Positions 46,536-60,284 are shown, numbered from the stretch's first letter. The stretch is 64,000 bases of DNA from Scolanthus callimorphus (GCA_033964015.1 CM066924.1:3888251-3952250), one strand, 5' to 3'. Translations and numbers: made by a program. Notes: generated by a model from the letters alone, not told the origin.

Positions 46536-46762
46536 CTAGATAGATAGATAGATAGAAACTTTATTATAGAGGATGGCACGTAATAGTACACAGTACTAAT
46601 GAACTTGTGGTCCTCTAAACACTAAAAATACAAGCTATATACATTAATTAAAAACTAGTAACATTAAAAATATATATATTTATGTATATACAATAAATGA
46701 AGAAATAAAAAAGTGAATAATATAAAAATAATTAAAATATACAAAAATAATTAAAATATACA

Positions 46763-48834
46763 TTAAGGATTAAAATGTGAGACAGATAATTGCTCATTAA
46801 AAAACTTGCGGCGTAAAGCATTTTTAAAAGATTTAAGGTTTGCCTCCTTCTTAAGGTTTGCAGGTAGGGAGTTCCAGTCCTGAATTGCAGTAACAGTAAA
46901 GGTTCTACCTGCTTCAGTAATCCGCTTATACCTTGGAGTTAAAAAATTTAAACCAGAAAATCTTGTCTTACGGCTACTTACAGAACTATTTAATTGTAAT
47001 TTATCTGTCATGTATTCAGGTACTTCAAATTGAGTTCTCTTGAATAACAGCGCGCACTTCATTACCCTACTTTCTATATAAAATGGTAACCACTCAAGTT
47101 TGTTAAAAATAGGAACTGATGCTGCTCTGGGCTCTGCATTTAAAAGCATACGACCAGCTCTTTTTTGTAACCGTAAAATACGTGTAAGACATTCTTTGGA
47201 GCTGGCCGAAACCCACACAACGCTTGCATAGCTAAAAAGTGGCTTTATTACAGAATTATAAAAAAGAATTCTTTGTTTTAAGGGCAAGCACGCCCTAACT
47301 TTATTTAAAACACCTAACCGCGCTGATATTTTCTTGCATAATGTCTCTATGTGATCTGTAAACTTAGTTTGGCATCTAGTTCGAGTCCTAAGAGCCTGAC
47401 TGAATCTGATTGTTCCAAGGTACTTCCGCTGGCAGTTGTAACAGAAAGGGAGTGTGCTGGCACTTGCAAACGTTTCCCAGTGACTAGTAGAGTTTTGCTT
47501 TTGGTCTCATTTAGAGGCAGCTTGTTGCTATTAGTCCAACCCTCTACATCGTTCACAGCCGAGGTCAACATGCTCTTCAGCTTTGGGACATCTTTGAAAT
47601 CAGTTGAAGCAGAAAGTGTAGTATCGTCTGCATAGAGATCGATGCTTATCTCAGATGACTGCACGTGAAGTGGTAGGTCATTTATAAAGATAATAAATAA
47701 CAAAGGACCTAGGATACTGCCTTGTGGTACCCCGTGGTGGACATCTGCAAGTTCGGAGCTCGTACCACTGAGTGAAACAATCTGTTGCCTTTCATCAAGG
47801 TAAGAAGAGAACCAATCAGCTGTCTGGTCCTCCAGTCCGTATGCCCGCAGTTTAGACATCAAAATCACGTGATCGACCATGTCGAATGCTTTGCGGTAAT
47901 CTATAAAAACCATTCCACTAGCGCGATTTGAATCGAGATTGAACAATAGATCGTCCACAATCTTGATGAGTGCAGTATCAGTTCCATGGTGCCTTCTGAA
48001 TCCCGACTGACGAGCGTAGAGAAGATTGTTTTGAAGTAAGTACTCGTAGAAATGGATGTACACGTGCCTCTCCAATGTCTTTGATAGAATGGGCAGGACT
48101 GAAATTGGGCGATAATTATTCATCTCATCCCGATCTCCAGATTTGTATAATGGAGCAACTTTGGCAATTTTCCATCGCCTTGGAAACACAGATGACTTTA
48201 TGGAAAAATTCATCAGTTTAGTAAGCGACTGCGCAATTTCAGGAGAAGCAATTTTCAACATCCGGGCACTCAGATTGTCCATGCCCATCGCCTTGTTTGC
48301 CTTCAAGCAGCGAAGACTGTCAAAAACAAAACCAGATTTCATGGCGGGAATGCGGAATTTCACCCCAGGATCCTTCCTCGAGAGAACAAAATACTCAAGT
48401 TTTGAACGATCAAACGGAACGTTCGGCAACATGGATCGCAGACGATCAGCAATCGAGGCAAAATGTTTGTTGAATTCGCCTGCCGATTTTGAGGAAGTGA
48501 TTACTGCGTTTCCTGTTTTCTTGTTGTTCATATTCGTAAGAGACTTGATTGTTTTCCAAATTCCTTTGACGTTGTCTTTGTTTTCCTCGAAGCAGTTATT
48601 ATAGAAATTCCGTTTCGCAGACTTTATCGCATTTGACGCTTTATTTCGCGCCAATTTGTACTTTTCCCAGTCCTCAAGACAATCCGAACCCCTCGCGGTT
48701 TTAAAAAAGCGTCTCTCCGCCGGAGGTGCTGCAACACGTCTGCCGTCAGCCAAGGAGCTTGTTTTTCGCGCGCCACTCTTTTTTCCCGCCAAGGACAATG
48801 ACTGTCTAACGCCTGGTTGAACAACTGTTCCCAA
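46763..48834 (-). CDS. LINE reverse transcriptase and C-terminal region
   Basis: The segment 48834-47347 holds the RT core: NYRPISVLPILSKTLE, QSGFRRHHGTD, FIDYRKAFDMVDH, HHGVPQGSILGPLLF and the catalytic YADD at 47623-47634. After a one-base loss near 47350 the frame continues at 47287-46763 (SVIKPLFSYASVVW, LQKRAGRMLL, FNKLEWLPF, WNSLPANLK). It would perform target-primed reverse transcription. Confidence 0.92.
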
Positions 48835-50117
48835 GTGCTAAGCATGTCATCGATGCAATCAAACACGAATGCAGTGTCCCATGGGATCTCTTTCAGAGAA
48901 GTCAAGAAGCGTGATTCATCGAAATATTTCATGTTGCGATAAGTGATTTTGTGCGGATTTACCCGTGCGCGTGGGCTGTCTTTCCCTTTGTATGACCGCA
49001 CAGCAAAAACCGGTAAATGATCCGCTAGACCATAGTGTCTGACACCAACGGAATGAATCCTCTCGGGACGATTTGTGAAAACATGGTCCAGACAGGTTTT
49101 ACTGATTGGCCTTGTAACCTGAGTAACCAACTGCTTAAAATTCATGCTAGAGAGTGCGCGAACTAAGCGATGCTTTTTAAAAACTCGTAGCCGCGAGATA
49201 ATTCACGTTCGTATCACCAGAGACGATCGTCTCGAGATTTAATAAATAGGCACTCTCAATGTTCTTGTCTAGCCGCTCATCATCTTCTTTCAAATACGAC
49301 GGAGGTCGGTAGACTCCTGCGAATAAAACCGGACGATTAGACTTATATGGATAGATTTCCAACCAAAGGATCTCAACACTAGAATCCTCCAAGTCTGTCC
49401 TTCTCTTGTGCTTCAAATCCTGATTCACATAAATTAGAACCCCTCCTTTTTCTTGTTCCCCTTTCGATCTCGACGGTAGATGGCATAACCAGGTACTGAA
49501 TAAAGGGGGTCAGGAACAGACGGCTTGAGAGCAGATTCATTGATCGATAAAATATCGATTTGTGGTCGATTTTCCTTGTCCAACATACAAAGTCTAATCT
49601 GATCGAATTTAGACAGTGTAAGGCCATCGACGTTCCAGGTTCCAAAGCGAAGACCCTTTTGACCAAGACCCAGGTTGAAATGAGAAAGAATATCGTCCTC
49701 CTCTCCGCTGGATATGACCGACTCGTCAGTGAATCCGAAATTTGTGTCCACACTCGAAACATCCGATACAGAATCGTCTTCGCTGCTAAGAGTTGTAGAC
49801 AGAGCAGTGTTAATTTGGGGCCCGGGATTTACAGATATATCACCAGACAAAATCACAAGGAAAAGTGCAGACATGCCGACCTCTGACACGAATAACCCAG
49901 CCTTGAACTTCAAATATGGCGGCGACGTAGAAACAGACGAGCATCTTCGTGGACCACTGTTTCGGTCAGGGAATACTCGTTTGTGCAGGTTTAAAGACAG
50001 ATATAGACCACTTTCACTTGATGATAGGTTCGGAGCATTTAGGGCTGATAAAGAACTTGAGACAAGCAAAACTAGTAAAAAGAAGCGAGAGCTCACGAAG
50101 ACCAAACCACTCGCCAT
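48624..50117 (-). CDS. LINE N-terminal region: 2A-like motif and APE endonuclease
   Basis: ATG at 50117, then a hydrophobic signal-like start, then SGDISVNPGP (49818-49844) matching the 2A ribosome-skipping core (D-x-x-x-NPGP). The endonuclease follows: FGTWNVDGLT, INESALK, GVYRPPS (49428 frame), SGDTNVNYL, and LDHVFTNRPE...GLADHLPVFA (49145 frame). Breaks near 49430 and 49160 separate the frames. Confidence 0.85.
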
Positions 50118-50383
50118 GACAACACTAGACGAGAGTGAACTTTGAACTGATGGTCTGGAATGGAGAGTTTGTTTCGCATGGCTTGGAATGTGGCATCAAA
50201 GAACCCTGCTTTCGGATGGTTAGCCTCTTTCGATATCATTTTCAGATTTAGCAGACAGTCAATCAACAGGTCTTTGCTAAAATTTGGTGACTTCAGCAAG
50301 GTTCTGATATTTCCAAGTGTCGTATCAACAGAGGCTCGCTGTAATTCTTCCAACTTCTTTAGCCTTTCTAGGACTTTTTCCAT
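50093..50383 (-). CDS. Possible LINE ORF1 or leader ORF
   Basis: 96 codons: MEKVLERLKKLEELQRAS..., with a heptad-like start that could form a short coiled coil. It overlaps the start of the 2A/endonuclease frame by 25 bases. No known domain is certain; it could be a genuine ORF1 or residual gag-like sequence. Confidence 0.4.
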   Translation of the reverse strand: MEKVLERLKKLEELQRASVDTTLGNIRTLLKSPNFSKDLLIDCLLNLKMISKEANHPKAGFFDATFQAMRNKLSIPDHQFKVHSRLVLSWRVVWSS

Positions 50384-50530
50384 TCCCTGGTTAAAAGAAG
50401 AGAAGAAAAAAAAAAATCAATATTTATACAAAATTGTTGAATCCATTCCTTTCAACACTGACACACCATGTAGGTCGATGTCTCATAAAATATGTATAAA
50501 AAATTTTATTTTTTATTTTTATTTTTCAGA

Positions 50531-50892
50531 GCCACTTAAGGCAATGCTCACTGCCACAGCCACTTAAGGCAAGGCTTTCTTTGCCAGAGCCACTTAAAGC
50601 AATGCTCACTGCCACAGCCACTTAAGGCAAGGCTTTCTTTGCCACAGCCACTTAAGGCAAGGCTCACCGCCACAGCCACTTAAGGCAAGGCTCACTGCCA
50701 CAGCCACTTAAGGCAATGCTCACTGCCACAGCCACTTAAGGCAAGGCTTTCTTTGCCACAGTCACTTAAGGCAAGGCTCACTGCCACAGCCACTTAAGGC
50801 AAGGCTCCCTGCCACAGCCACTTAAGGCAAGGCTCACTGCCACAGCCACTTAAGGCAAGGCTTAATGCCACAGCCACTTAAGGCAAGGCAAG
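50531..50892. repeat. 28-bp minisatellite, about 13 copies
   Basis: The unit is gccacttaaggcaaggctca plus ctgccaca, with variants tttctttgccaca and aatgctca. It sits just upstream of the LINE on its strand, so it may be part of the LINE 5' leader or of the host retroelement. Confidence 0.9.
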
Positions 50893-51592
50893 ACTTTCTG
50901 TTAATCTCTTTCTATTACATGTACACAAAACAAAACAAAACAAGTCAAATACAACAGAGAGAAGAAAGAGAGAGAAGAGAAAAAAAAACATAGGTTATCC
51001 TTCTAATTTGTTTAAAGACATTGTACCACTGCTATCATTAACTAGTAAGATAATTCAAATTTGTAACCAAGGAGATTTTACTCTTATAAAACAATTTCAA
51101 TAGAAGCAGACCCAGCCTGCAACCACACTTAAAACACCAAAAACAACGAAACTATTTGACTACTTAAACGTATAAGAACCTATATATCTACACCCACACT
51201 AATAAACATTACTGAACCGGCAGAGAAACCCGAGAACAACTGCTAACAAGATAATAAACAACATCATCTTACACACTCCGCCAGCGACAATAAAAAACCT
51301 AGAGTTACAAATAGCTATGGGAAGAACTGACGGCAAGAAAACTTGACAAATAACCAACAGAGCAATACGACTGAATTCTAGATTAATACAAAAACGACGA
51401 CGTATAACGGACGCTTACATGAAACCCTATAGGCGAAGCGGTCAAACAATAGACGGATGATAAATTTAACGTGCCGTGGCGCAAAGAAAACCTCTTCAAA
51501 ATGGCTAACGTGTAGAGCTGACGAAAACCTTATCACTATACACTCTTTAAACCAAGACTAAGAATATATTTAGGCAATAATTACCTCGGCCT
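50893..51592. other. Gene-less part of the nest
   Basis: A/T-rich, no ORF and no recognised repeat. It may be an intron or decayed interior of the YR retroelement. Confidence 0.3.
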
Positions 51593-51751
51593 GTACATTC
51601 TGAACGGCTGGCTCAACTTGCACATTTTCAACTGCTGGTTCGATATTTGCAACCGGTGCTACCGGCTCTGGATTCGCAGGTGGCTCCACCAATGGAGCTA
51701 GTACTGGCGCCACAGCCTCTGGTAGTGGTGGAACTGGCGCTGGTCAGCCAT
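51593..51751 (-). CDS. Pro/Ala/Val-rich N-terminal segment, perhaps gag start
   Basis: ATG at 51751 on the minus strand begins M-A-D. One missing C (gaccagc for gacccagc) is needed to enter a frame rich in P, A, V and E (APVPPLPEAVAPVLAP, EPAVENVQVEPAVQNVQAE). It ends at a donor-like gag|gtaatt at about 51593, or at a stop a few codons later. It lies where the 5' gag of the YR element is expected. It could be an exon, since spliced YR retroelements are known. Confidence 0.4.
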
Positions 51752-52244
51752 AATTTACTGAGGAAGCCGGGTTTGGAGTTGTCTTCTAACCGCTTGATCG
51801 TATCTCTACCAACGTTGCCATTAGAAACAGCGCGTCTCCCAAACAAAATGGCCGACAAAATGACCGAAAAGGACTGGAAACCATCGACAACTCTATCATA
51901 GGGATTCCTGTGTGTTTTATACGGATAACTATTTTATAGATTTGCAGACTTCGAAAGAGACAACAACGGACCATTTGCACAGTTTAATTTTTCACGGATT
52001 TTCAAGCATGCTAGTGTAGCCGCTAGCTTTTGCCCATGGATTCGCCAATTAAGTGGAATATAAATACAAAGTACAAAGAAGAGTACACGTTTTTATACTT
52101 TTAAAACACGCCTTCAATAGCAATTAGAAAATAACACCTATGTTGTATTGTGAATGTGCGCATTCTGATTGGTTAAAAAGCGTGTTTGTAAGAGACCTGA
52201 GAAACACGATTGTCACGCAACGCTGTCGCGCGTGTGTATGTTAT

Positions 52245-52439
52245 TTTCTAAAAGCAATAAAAATACTTTCTGCGTGCTCTCTGGTTTCTTACAAACACTC
52301 GGGGAATGTTGGTCGAACTGATAAAACTTGAAAGACACTCGCCTTGCGGCTCGTGTCTTTCAAGTTTTGATCAGTTCTCCCAACATCCCCCTCGTGTTTG
52401 TAAGAAAGCAGAGAGCACGCGGAAAGCACTTTTATTGCT
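52245..52439. repeat. Long hairpin, about 90-bp arms
   Basis: agcaataaaaatactttctg...cttacaaacactcgggga...aaaacttgaaagacac is mirrored to ttattgctt at the right, around the small loop tcgccttgcggc. Arms match with few mismatches. Confidence 0.85.
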
Positions 52440-53151
52440 TAACATCACTGCTGCAGAGGTGACTCCAACAAAACGAAACGCGTTTTTCAGAAATTTTTTA
52501 ACTCGCTCGCGTCGCGTCAAAAATGGTCGGATATTTTTGAGCTCTGGATATGTTAAACCTCGACTATTGGTGCTTTTAACTATTCGTTCGAATTTATTTT
52601 TAAGAGCCGCATTTGCTTATGCGAGCCGATATTCTAACAGTGGTATTTTTACAAAAGTCCCTCCTGTGCGAAAAATCTTCGCGCGTTTTTTCTGAAACTT
52701 CTGATTTGGGGTCATTCGACCTTTTTTTGTCATTCAAGTTTGGAGAACTGAATTGTACGAGCGAAAATTGCAGTACAAGATAGGGCCAAAAAATGACTAT
52801 GAAAGTGGAGCAATATCAATGTGCCCTTCTTATAGCACCTTCGAAGTTAATCCATTTTGTACGATTTATAACCATTATAACTTTGGGACTTTGCACGAGA
52901 GCGAATAATTGAGTCTCTCGTTAAATATTCGTATTCGTTTCGTATTCAGACCTTAAAAAATGTAATTCCTCTTGGAGTACTCCAGACGGTGACTTAGAGT
53001 TTTCCTCTATTCTTTATAAATCCGATTCAAGTTTCCCGATTTTATTCCTACGATCGCGTGCCTTATCTTTGCTGTATTGAATGCTATGTATATATGACGA
53101 ATTTTATACTTCATGTAGTCCCAAGTTATTCAGTGCTTGATGGTACGGACG

Positions 53152-53435
53152 TTACCACTGTATGCATTGCTACGCGACCTCAAAATTAAATGTTGCGATG
53201 GGCGATTGGCGATTTTTAGCCGTCAATCAATTCCAAAACGTTGGATTCGGCTACTTCAGAGGGCCGACATGCCGATTGCAAAATCAACCAAAATGGTTTT
53301 AGCTATCCATTGGTTTCCTTGACTCGAAGGTTTAACTTTCTGGTTCAAGAAAATTGACATTACAATTTTCTTGCGTAAAATCGCCAATCGCCCGACATTG
53401 AATTTCGAGGTCGCGTAGCAATGCATACAGTGGTA
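53152..53435. mobile_element. MITE, 'tgtatgcattgctacgc' family, copy 2
   Basis: ttaccactgtatgcattgct is inverted at the right end as agcaatgcatacagtggtaa, with TIRs of about 60 bp. Same family as 30834-31067. Confidence 0.88.
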
Positions 53436-53671
53436 AGTAGATAAATGCAAATGGTATAAATAAAGTAACTCCGTTGTTGTCATTCTTCTTCCGTAGTCTG
53501 CAAATATCAGCAGGCGTTCCTATAAAGTGATCAGTACAAGAGTGGATACCACTCTTGATCAGTATAAAACACACAGGAATCCCTATGATAGTGTTGTCGA
53601 TGGTTTCCAGTCCTTTTCGGTCATTTTGTCGGCCATTTTGTTTGGGAGACGCGCTGTTTCTAATGGCAAGT

Positions 53672-53775
53672 ACCAAGAGTGGAGTGACAATGGGTGGATC
53701 CCGCGTGACCCTTTTGTATTCATGATTTGCATATTCCAGGGCATTCATTATTATTATGCAAATGACTTTGCATAG
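53672..53775 (-). repeat. Split direct repeat A1
   Basis: Identical to A2 over 104 bp. Its right edge (gactttgcatag|tcttt) is the predicted 5' end of the YR retroelement. Confidence 0.9.
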
Positions 53776-53826
53776 TCTTTACCTGAAGGATCTACCGTGG
53801 ATAAATAAAGCTTTACTTACTTACTT

Positions 53827-54003
53827 ACGTTACGTTTGAACGTTTGAAAGTTGCGTTGTGAAACAAAAAGTCGGACGTTTCCAAGGGCAACCGCCATGTG
53901 TATTTTTCACTGACCAATCAGAGAGGACAGAACTCTTTGGTTCGCCATAGAAACGTCTCGTTTCATCCTAGAAACGCAATTTTCAAACGTTCAAACATTA
54001 CGT
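53827..54003. mobile_element. Small TIR element
   Basis: acgttacgtttgaacgtttg (then aaagttgcgtt) is inverted at the right end (aacgcaattttcaaacgttc, aaacattacgt). The (ttac)n run just before it may be the tail of a retroposon. Confidence 0.7.
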
Positions 54004-54044
54004 GCGAACTGTTAGGGTAAAACGCTCAAACGCAATCGGCTGTA
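54003..54044. repeat. Outer inverted repeat, right arm
   Basis: tgcgaactgttagggtaaaa (then cgctcaaacgcaatcggctgta) is the inverse of 41548-41589. Confidence 0.75.
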
Positions 54045-55485
<1,441 letters not shown>

Positions 55486-55812
55486 TACTACACTTCTCAG
55501 TTGAGCATGGCAGGGTCAAAGTTTTGCAATAAGTTTAATTTTTGGTGTAAAAACGAAAAGTTTTGGTGTCAAAACTTTGACGTTTCTCTGGCAATGTCAC
55601 ACTATCCAATAGCAATGGAAGGGCAATTTATTTTCCCGCTGTGCGCTAGTCAGTACACCAGTTGTTTTGTTTTTCGCACCTTTGCATGTTTAGTTGCTAT
55701 TGGAAAACATGGCATTGCCATGGAAAACATCAAAGTTTTGACACCAAAACGTTTTATTTTGACACCAAAACTTTATCACAAAACTTCGGCCCTGTCACGG
55801 TGAAGTGTAGTA
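55486..55812. mobile_element. MITE with about 80-bp TIRs
   Basis: ttactacacttctcag...gcagggtcaaagttttg and aaaagttttggtgtcaaaac on the left are mirrored on the right (gacaccaaaactttatcaca, ccctgtcacggtgaagtgta). The 131-codon frame across it is a product of the palindrome. Confidence 0.8.
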
Positions 55813-55870
55813 CCTGCTCTTAAACTTACGCAAAATTCCTTTTTGTGAACTTTACATAACTTCTTTAAGG

Positions 55871-55950
55871 CAAGGGAGAGGGTTTGAAAACCAATTTTCG
55901 TTTGTCAGCCTTCACTAGAGCAAACAATTTATTTTCAAACCCTCCCCTTG
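55871..55950. repeat. Short hairpin
   Basis: caagggagagggtttgaaaa pairs with ttttcaaaccctccccttg. It abuts the next element, whose target duplication overlaps its right arm. Confidence 0.7.
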
Positions 55951-55956
55951 AGTCCT

Positions 55957-56649
55957 CAATCTCGTACCCAGAGCCCGTGCATCTTTGAGCCAGCGGCAAG
56001 ATACAGGGCTCTGGAATAATCAATTTTTTTATACCCAAAATCTGGGTACTCTTCAGTGCGCATGCGTTTGACCTTGACCGTTACTAAAATCATGGATTTA
56101 TCACACAGTTCTTCAATATGTTATAGGAATTTTTTACACCTTGTATTCGTAGTTACAAGACCAGCTAATAGCAGTTTTAAAAACATCAATTACTGATATA
56201 TTTCATTCAGTTTTGAGCAGGTTTTATTTTTTGCAAAACAGCGTGCGTTCTGCTTGACATCGAAAGTGGCGTGATCTTCGTCAGCAGCGCGCGCGCGACA
56301 AATTTTGTCAACAACTGAACGTTTGCCCCAGAATCAAGACTTTTGTTCATGATTTGTCGTGTTATAACGCTAGTTTTGGAAAATTGATCTTACGAAATGC
56401 TTACGAAAATTCATAAGAATAGATCTATAGGTGGAAAGACTTTTAAGCACAGTGTTTGATACCGGAAATATGTTTTCGCCCGACAGGTGATGTTTGTGTG
56501 AAAAATATTTTCTGTTAGATTTCAAATCGCGCGCATGGGCAGTGGAGAGGAATGACGAGCCAATGAAAATCGTCGCACGACTTGATTATTCCAGAGCTCC
56601 GTATCTTGGCGCTGGCCTAAAAGATACGCGGGCTCTGGGAACGAGATTG
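55957..56649. mobile_element. Mutator-like non-autonomous element, 10-bp TSD
   Basis: The TIRs are about 70 bp (caatctcgtacccagagccc ... against ...gggctctgggaacgagattg). Direct copies of cttgagtcct flank both sides (55947-55956, 56650-56659). Long TIRs plus a 9-11 bp duplication fit the MULE group. No transposase. Confidence 0.85.
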
Positions 56650-56659
56650 CTTGAGTCCT

Positions 56660-58222
<1,563 letters not shown>

Positions 58223-58560
58223 TAGCGGAGCTCCTTTGCGGCCGAAGGCCGCAGAGCGGAGCACCATACCTAAGAAAAAAGCGTCCAAATGATCGCAAAT
58301 ATAGCGCATGTGTGATATCCCACAGGGTACCCAAAGCATCACAGGTTGCAAAGGGATGCGAGTGAATTTTCGACGTCGAGGCATTTTCCCGCCATTTTCC
58401 CGTGATTTCTGTGAAGCCCTACGTCACAACTTGGCGTGACGTCACAACATGGCGCGACAGGGGGAGGGGTGGATGGCGCGCGCTCATGACGTCGCAACAT
58501 GGCGGTATGGCAGTGAGGGGGGGGGAGAGGTGGGTAGTCGGGGGGGGATGCTGCTCACGT
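58223..58560. repeat. GC-rich repeat with hairpin and 'aacatggcg' words
   Basis: A hairpin gcggccgaaggccgc lies at about 58239, inside gctcc...ggagc. Then tgacgtcacaacatggcg and related words recur (about 58437-58505), and G runs follow. Likely an interspersed element, but no second copy is in the window. Confidence 0.4.
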
Positions 58561-59666
58561 GACAGACTACAGGAAACCCAAACATGACGAATCTTTTGAT
58601 AAAAAATATCGACTGTACGCGACTACAGAACTGTGCTACGCAAATGATAATTTGTTTACAAAAAGCCAGGGAGTACAAGACAATGTCTGAGCCGTGTCTG
58701 AAGAAATCAGAAGAGTGTCTTCCTATCATCTAGAAGTCCAACCAAGACTTTAGCGCCGAGTAGAATTGCAATATGGCTGTGCATTTCCTTGCGAAGTCAT
58801 TCTTCATCTTCTCTCCATTTCTTTCACAAAGCCGAGGCGTTTTAATAACTGGGCAGTGACTTTTTGAAGAGTGAAATTAACTGGGAGAAGCCCTCATTTC
58901 CACTACGGCAGAAGCCGTGAAGGGACGCTTTTATTTGTAGAAATAAGCAACACAAGTCGGGTCTTAAATGGCGGTCGAGCAATTCGTGGTTCAAAATTCC
59001 TGGATAAAGCAGTGTTTATTGGGAGATGGCAGGACATTCACAGTTCCGAGGTTGTTTCTATACACGGGAGAAAAAAACTACTCGGGATGAAGGTAGGAGC
59101 TAAAAGTTTAGTATACTGTGTTAGTAAACATCAAGCATTTAATTATAACCTTTGAATCCTAGCTAGAAGGGCGGCTAGAACAAAGCCGGCGTGACATTGA
59201 AGTGAACTTGTTTTAGCTTCAAAATAAAATATGCATTTGAGTTAATATGCGACCCCGAAAATCTCTAGAATTCCTTTTACTTTCTAATAAGGCTAACTAT
59301 TGCTTGAGCCGTGTGTGTTGAGAAAAACATTAGGTTTCTGCACGCTCAGTGGCATTTCTCGAAATCAAAACAAGAACCACGAGAGGTAGCTAAAGAAAAG
59401 TGAGTTAAACAAACGCCTGTCACATTACATGAAGACTAACATATTATCATTATTCTGATTAACAGATAAATAAGAACGCTGAAAACGTACAGTATTGTAT
59501 CGAGCGGCACACAAGAAAACCTCTGATCCCTGCTGATCCCTGCTGTACATTTGGCTGGCAGTCAAAACTACTTTACTCGAGAAGATGGTGATGGAGCCGT
59601 GTTCTCTTTGCTGCCTTGGATCCTCGGCAACAGGACAATGACTTATGGTACTGAAGTTGTTTACTT
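58561..59666. other. Gene-less stretch with one open segment
   Basis: The frame at 58871-59155 is open (VEISNTSRVLNGGRAIRG...HGRKKLLGMK) up to a donor-like atgaag|gtagga. No domain was recognised and no joining exon was found, so it is not called as a gene. Confidence 0.3.
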
Positions 59667-60097
59667 TAGCCTAGTTTCCATATAGTCTTATCTGTCTCAT
59701 CTGTCGTATCTGTCTCATCAGTCGACCGTGAAACAATGAAATTGGAATTCTCTATTTCATACCTCTTATTTCATAGTGTACTACTCTGTTGCTGTTGTTG
59801 TTATTGTTTATTTATTTATTTATTTTCTTTATTGTTAGGTAATTATTCTCCTTTGTTTGTCTCTCCCTTAACTATAACTGCTATGAATTGTACATGACTA
59901 TTATCTGCTTGACCACTGTTACCTAACTCGATTAGCTCTGCTTTTTATTAGGTAACTGTGATCCTCTAATTACTTTAATTCATAACTTTTCTTGTACTGT
60001 ATCCTGTTACTACAGAGGGCATTAAAGTATTGTTGTTTCACGGTTGACTGATGAGACGTCAGATACGACAGATAAGACTTTATGGAAACTAGGCTTA
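59667..60097. mobile_element. MITE with about 70-bp TIRs
   Basis: agcctagtttccatatagtc...tcatcagtcgaccgtgaaac is mirrored by gtttcacggttgactgatga...gactttatggaaactaggct. Its core has a (TTTA)n run. Confidence 0.85.
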
Positions 60098-60284
60098 AGG
60101 GTTTCTTGTGCACAGCAGAAGTTATTGAATTGGCACTGTCTACTATTTAGAGTGAATACATAAAACCTTTATGATAATATGCTAGTTAGCTTCTTATTAA
60201 AAATATACCAGTTAGAACAATAGGAAAAAAAACAAAGATACAAATGTTTTTAGTATCATCCTTCATTAGCCTTGATGCATAATG

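Larger units (their letters stand above)
46536..50400 (-). mobile_element. LINE of CR1/L2 type, inserted in the retroelement
   Basis: Runs on the minus strand: 5' leader, possible ORF1, an ORF with 2A-like motif and APE endonuclease, reverse transcriptase, 3' tail. The 3' end is a (TAGA)n microsatellite (+ strand 46536-46556) joined directly to the gag-like frame, which shows insertion into the YR element. Several frame breaks occur, e.g. near 47350 (agttt for agtttt). The 5' limit is uncertain and could extend to the 28-bp minisatellite at 50531-50892. Confidence 0.88.
51815..53669. mobile_element. 1.86-kb element with 108-bp TIRs, inside repeat A1
   Basis: ttgccattagaaacagcgcg (51815-51922) is the near-perfect inverse of 53562-53669. 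The flanks tctctaccaacg and gtaccaagagtgg join to nearly the sequence of A2 (tctaccaacgaccaagagtg), so the element split A1 from the rest of the 5' end. No transposase is visible. It contains the MITE at 53152-53435 and the hairpin at 52245-52439. Confidence 0.8.
41620..53775 (-). mobile_element. Tyrosine-recombinase retrotransposon with split direct repeats
   Basis: On the minus strand the order is A1 (53775-53672), gag-like parts, RT/RNase H, tyrosine recombinase, B1 (41970-41900), A2 (41902-41799), B2 (41690-41620). A1 and A2 are identical over 104 bp and B1 and B2 over 71 bp. This is the A1-ORFs-B1-A2-B2 plan known from PAT- and Ngaro-like elements, unlike the inverted ends of DIRS-1. Such elements integrate from a circle by site-specific recombination and make no target duplication; none is seen. 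The copy is broken by a LINE and a TIR element. Confidence 0.85.

Noticed and set aside
58871..59155. 94-codon ORF with donor-like end
   Set aside because: Reads as a possible internal exon, but no partner exon or domain was found, so a call would be a guess.
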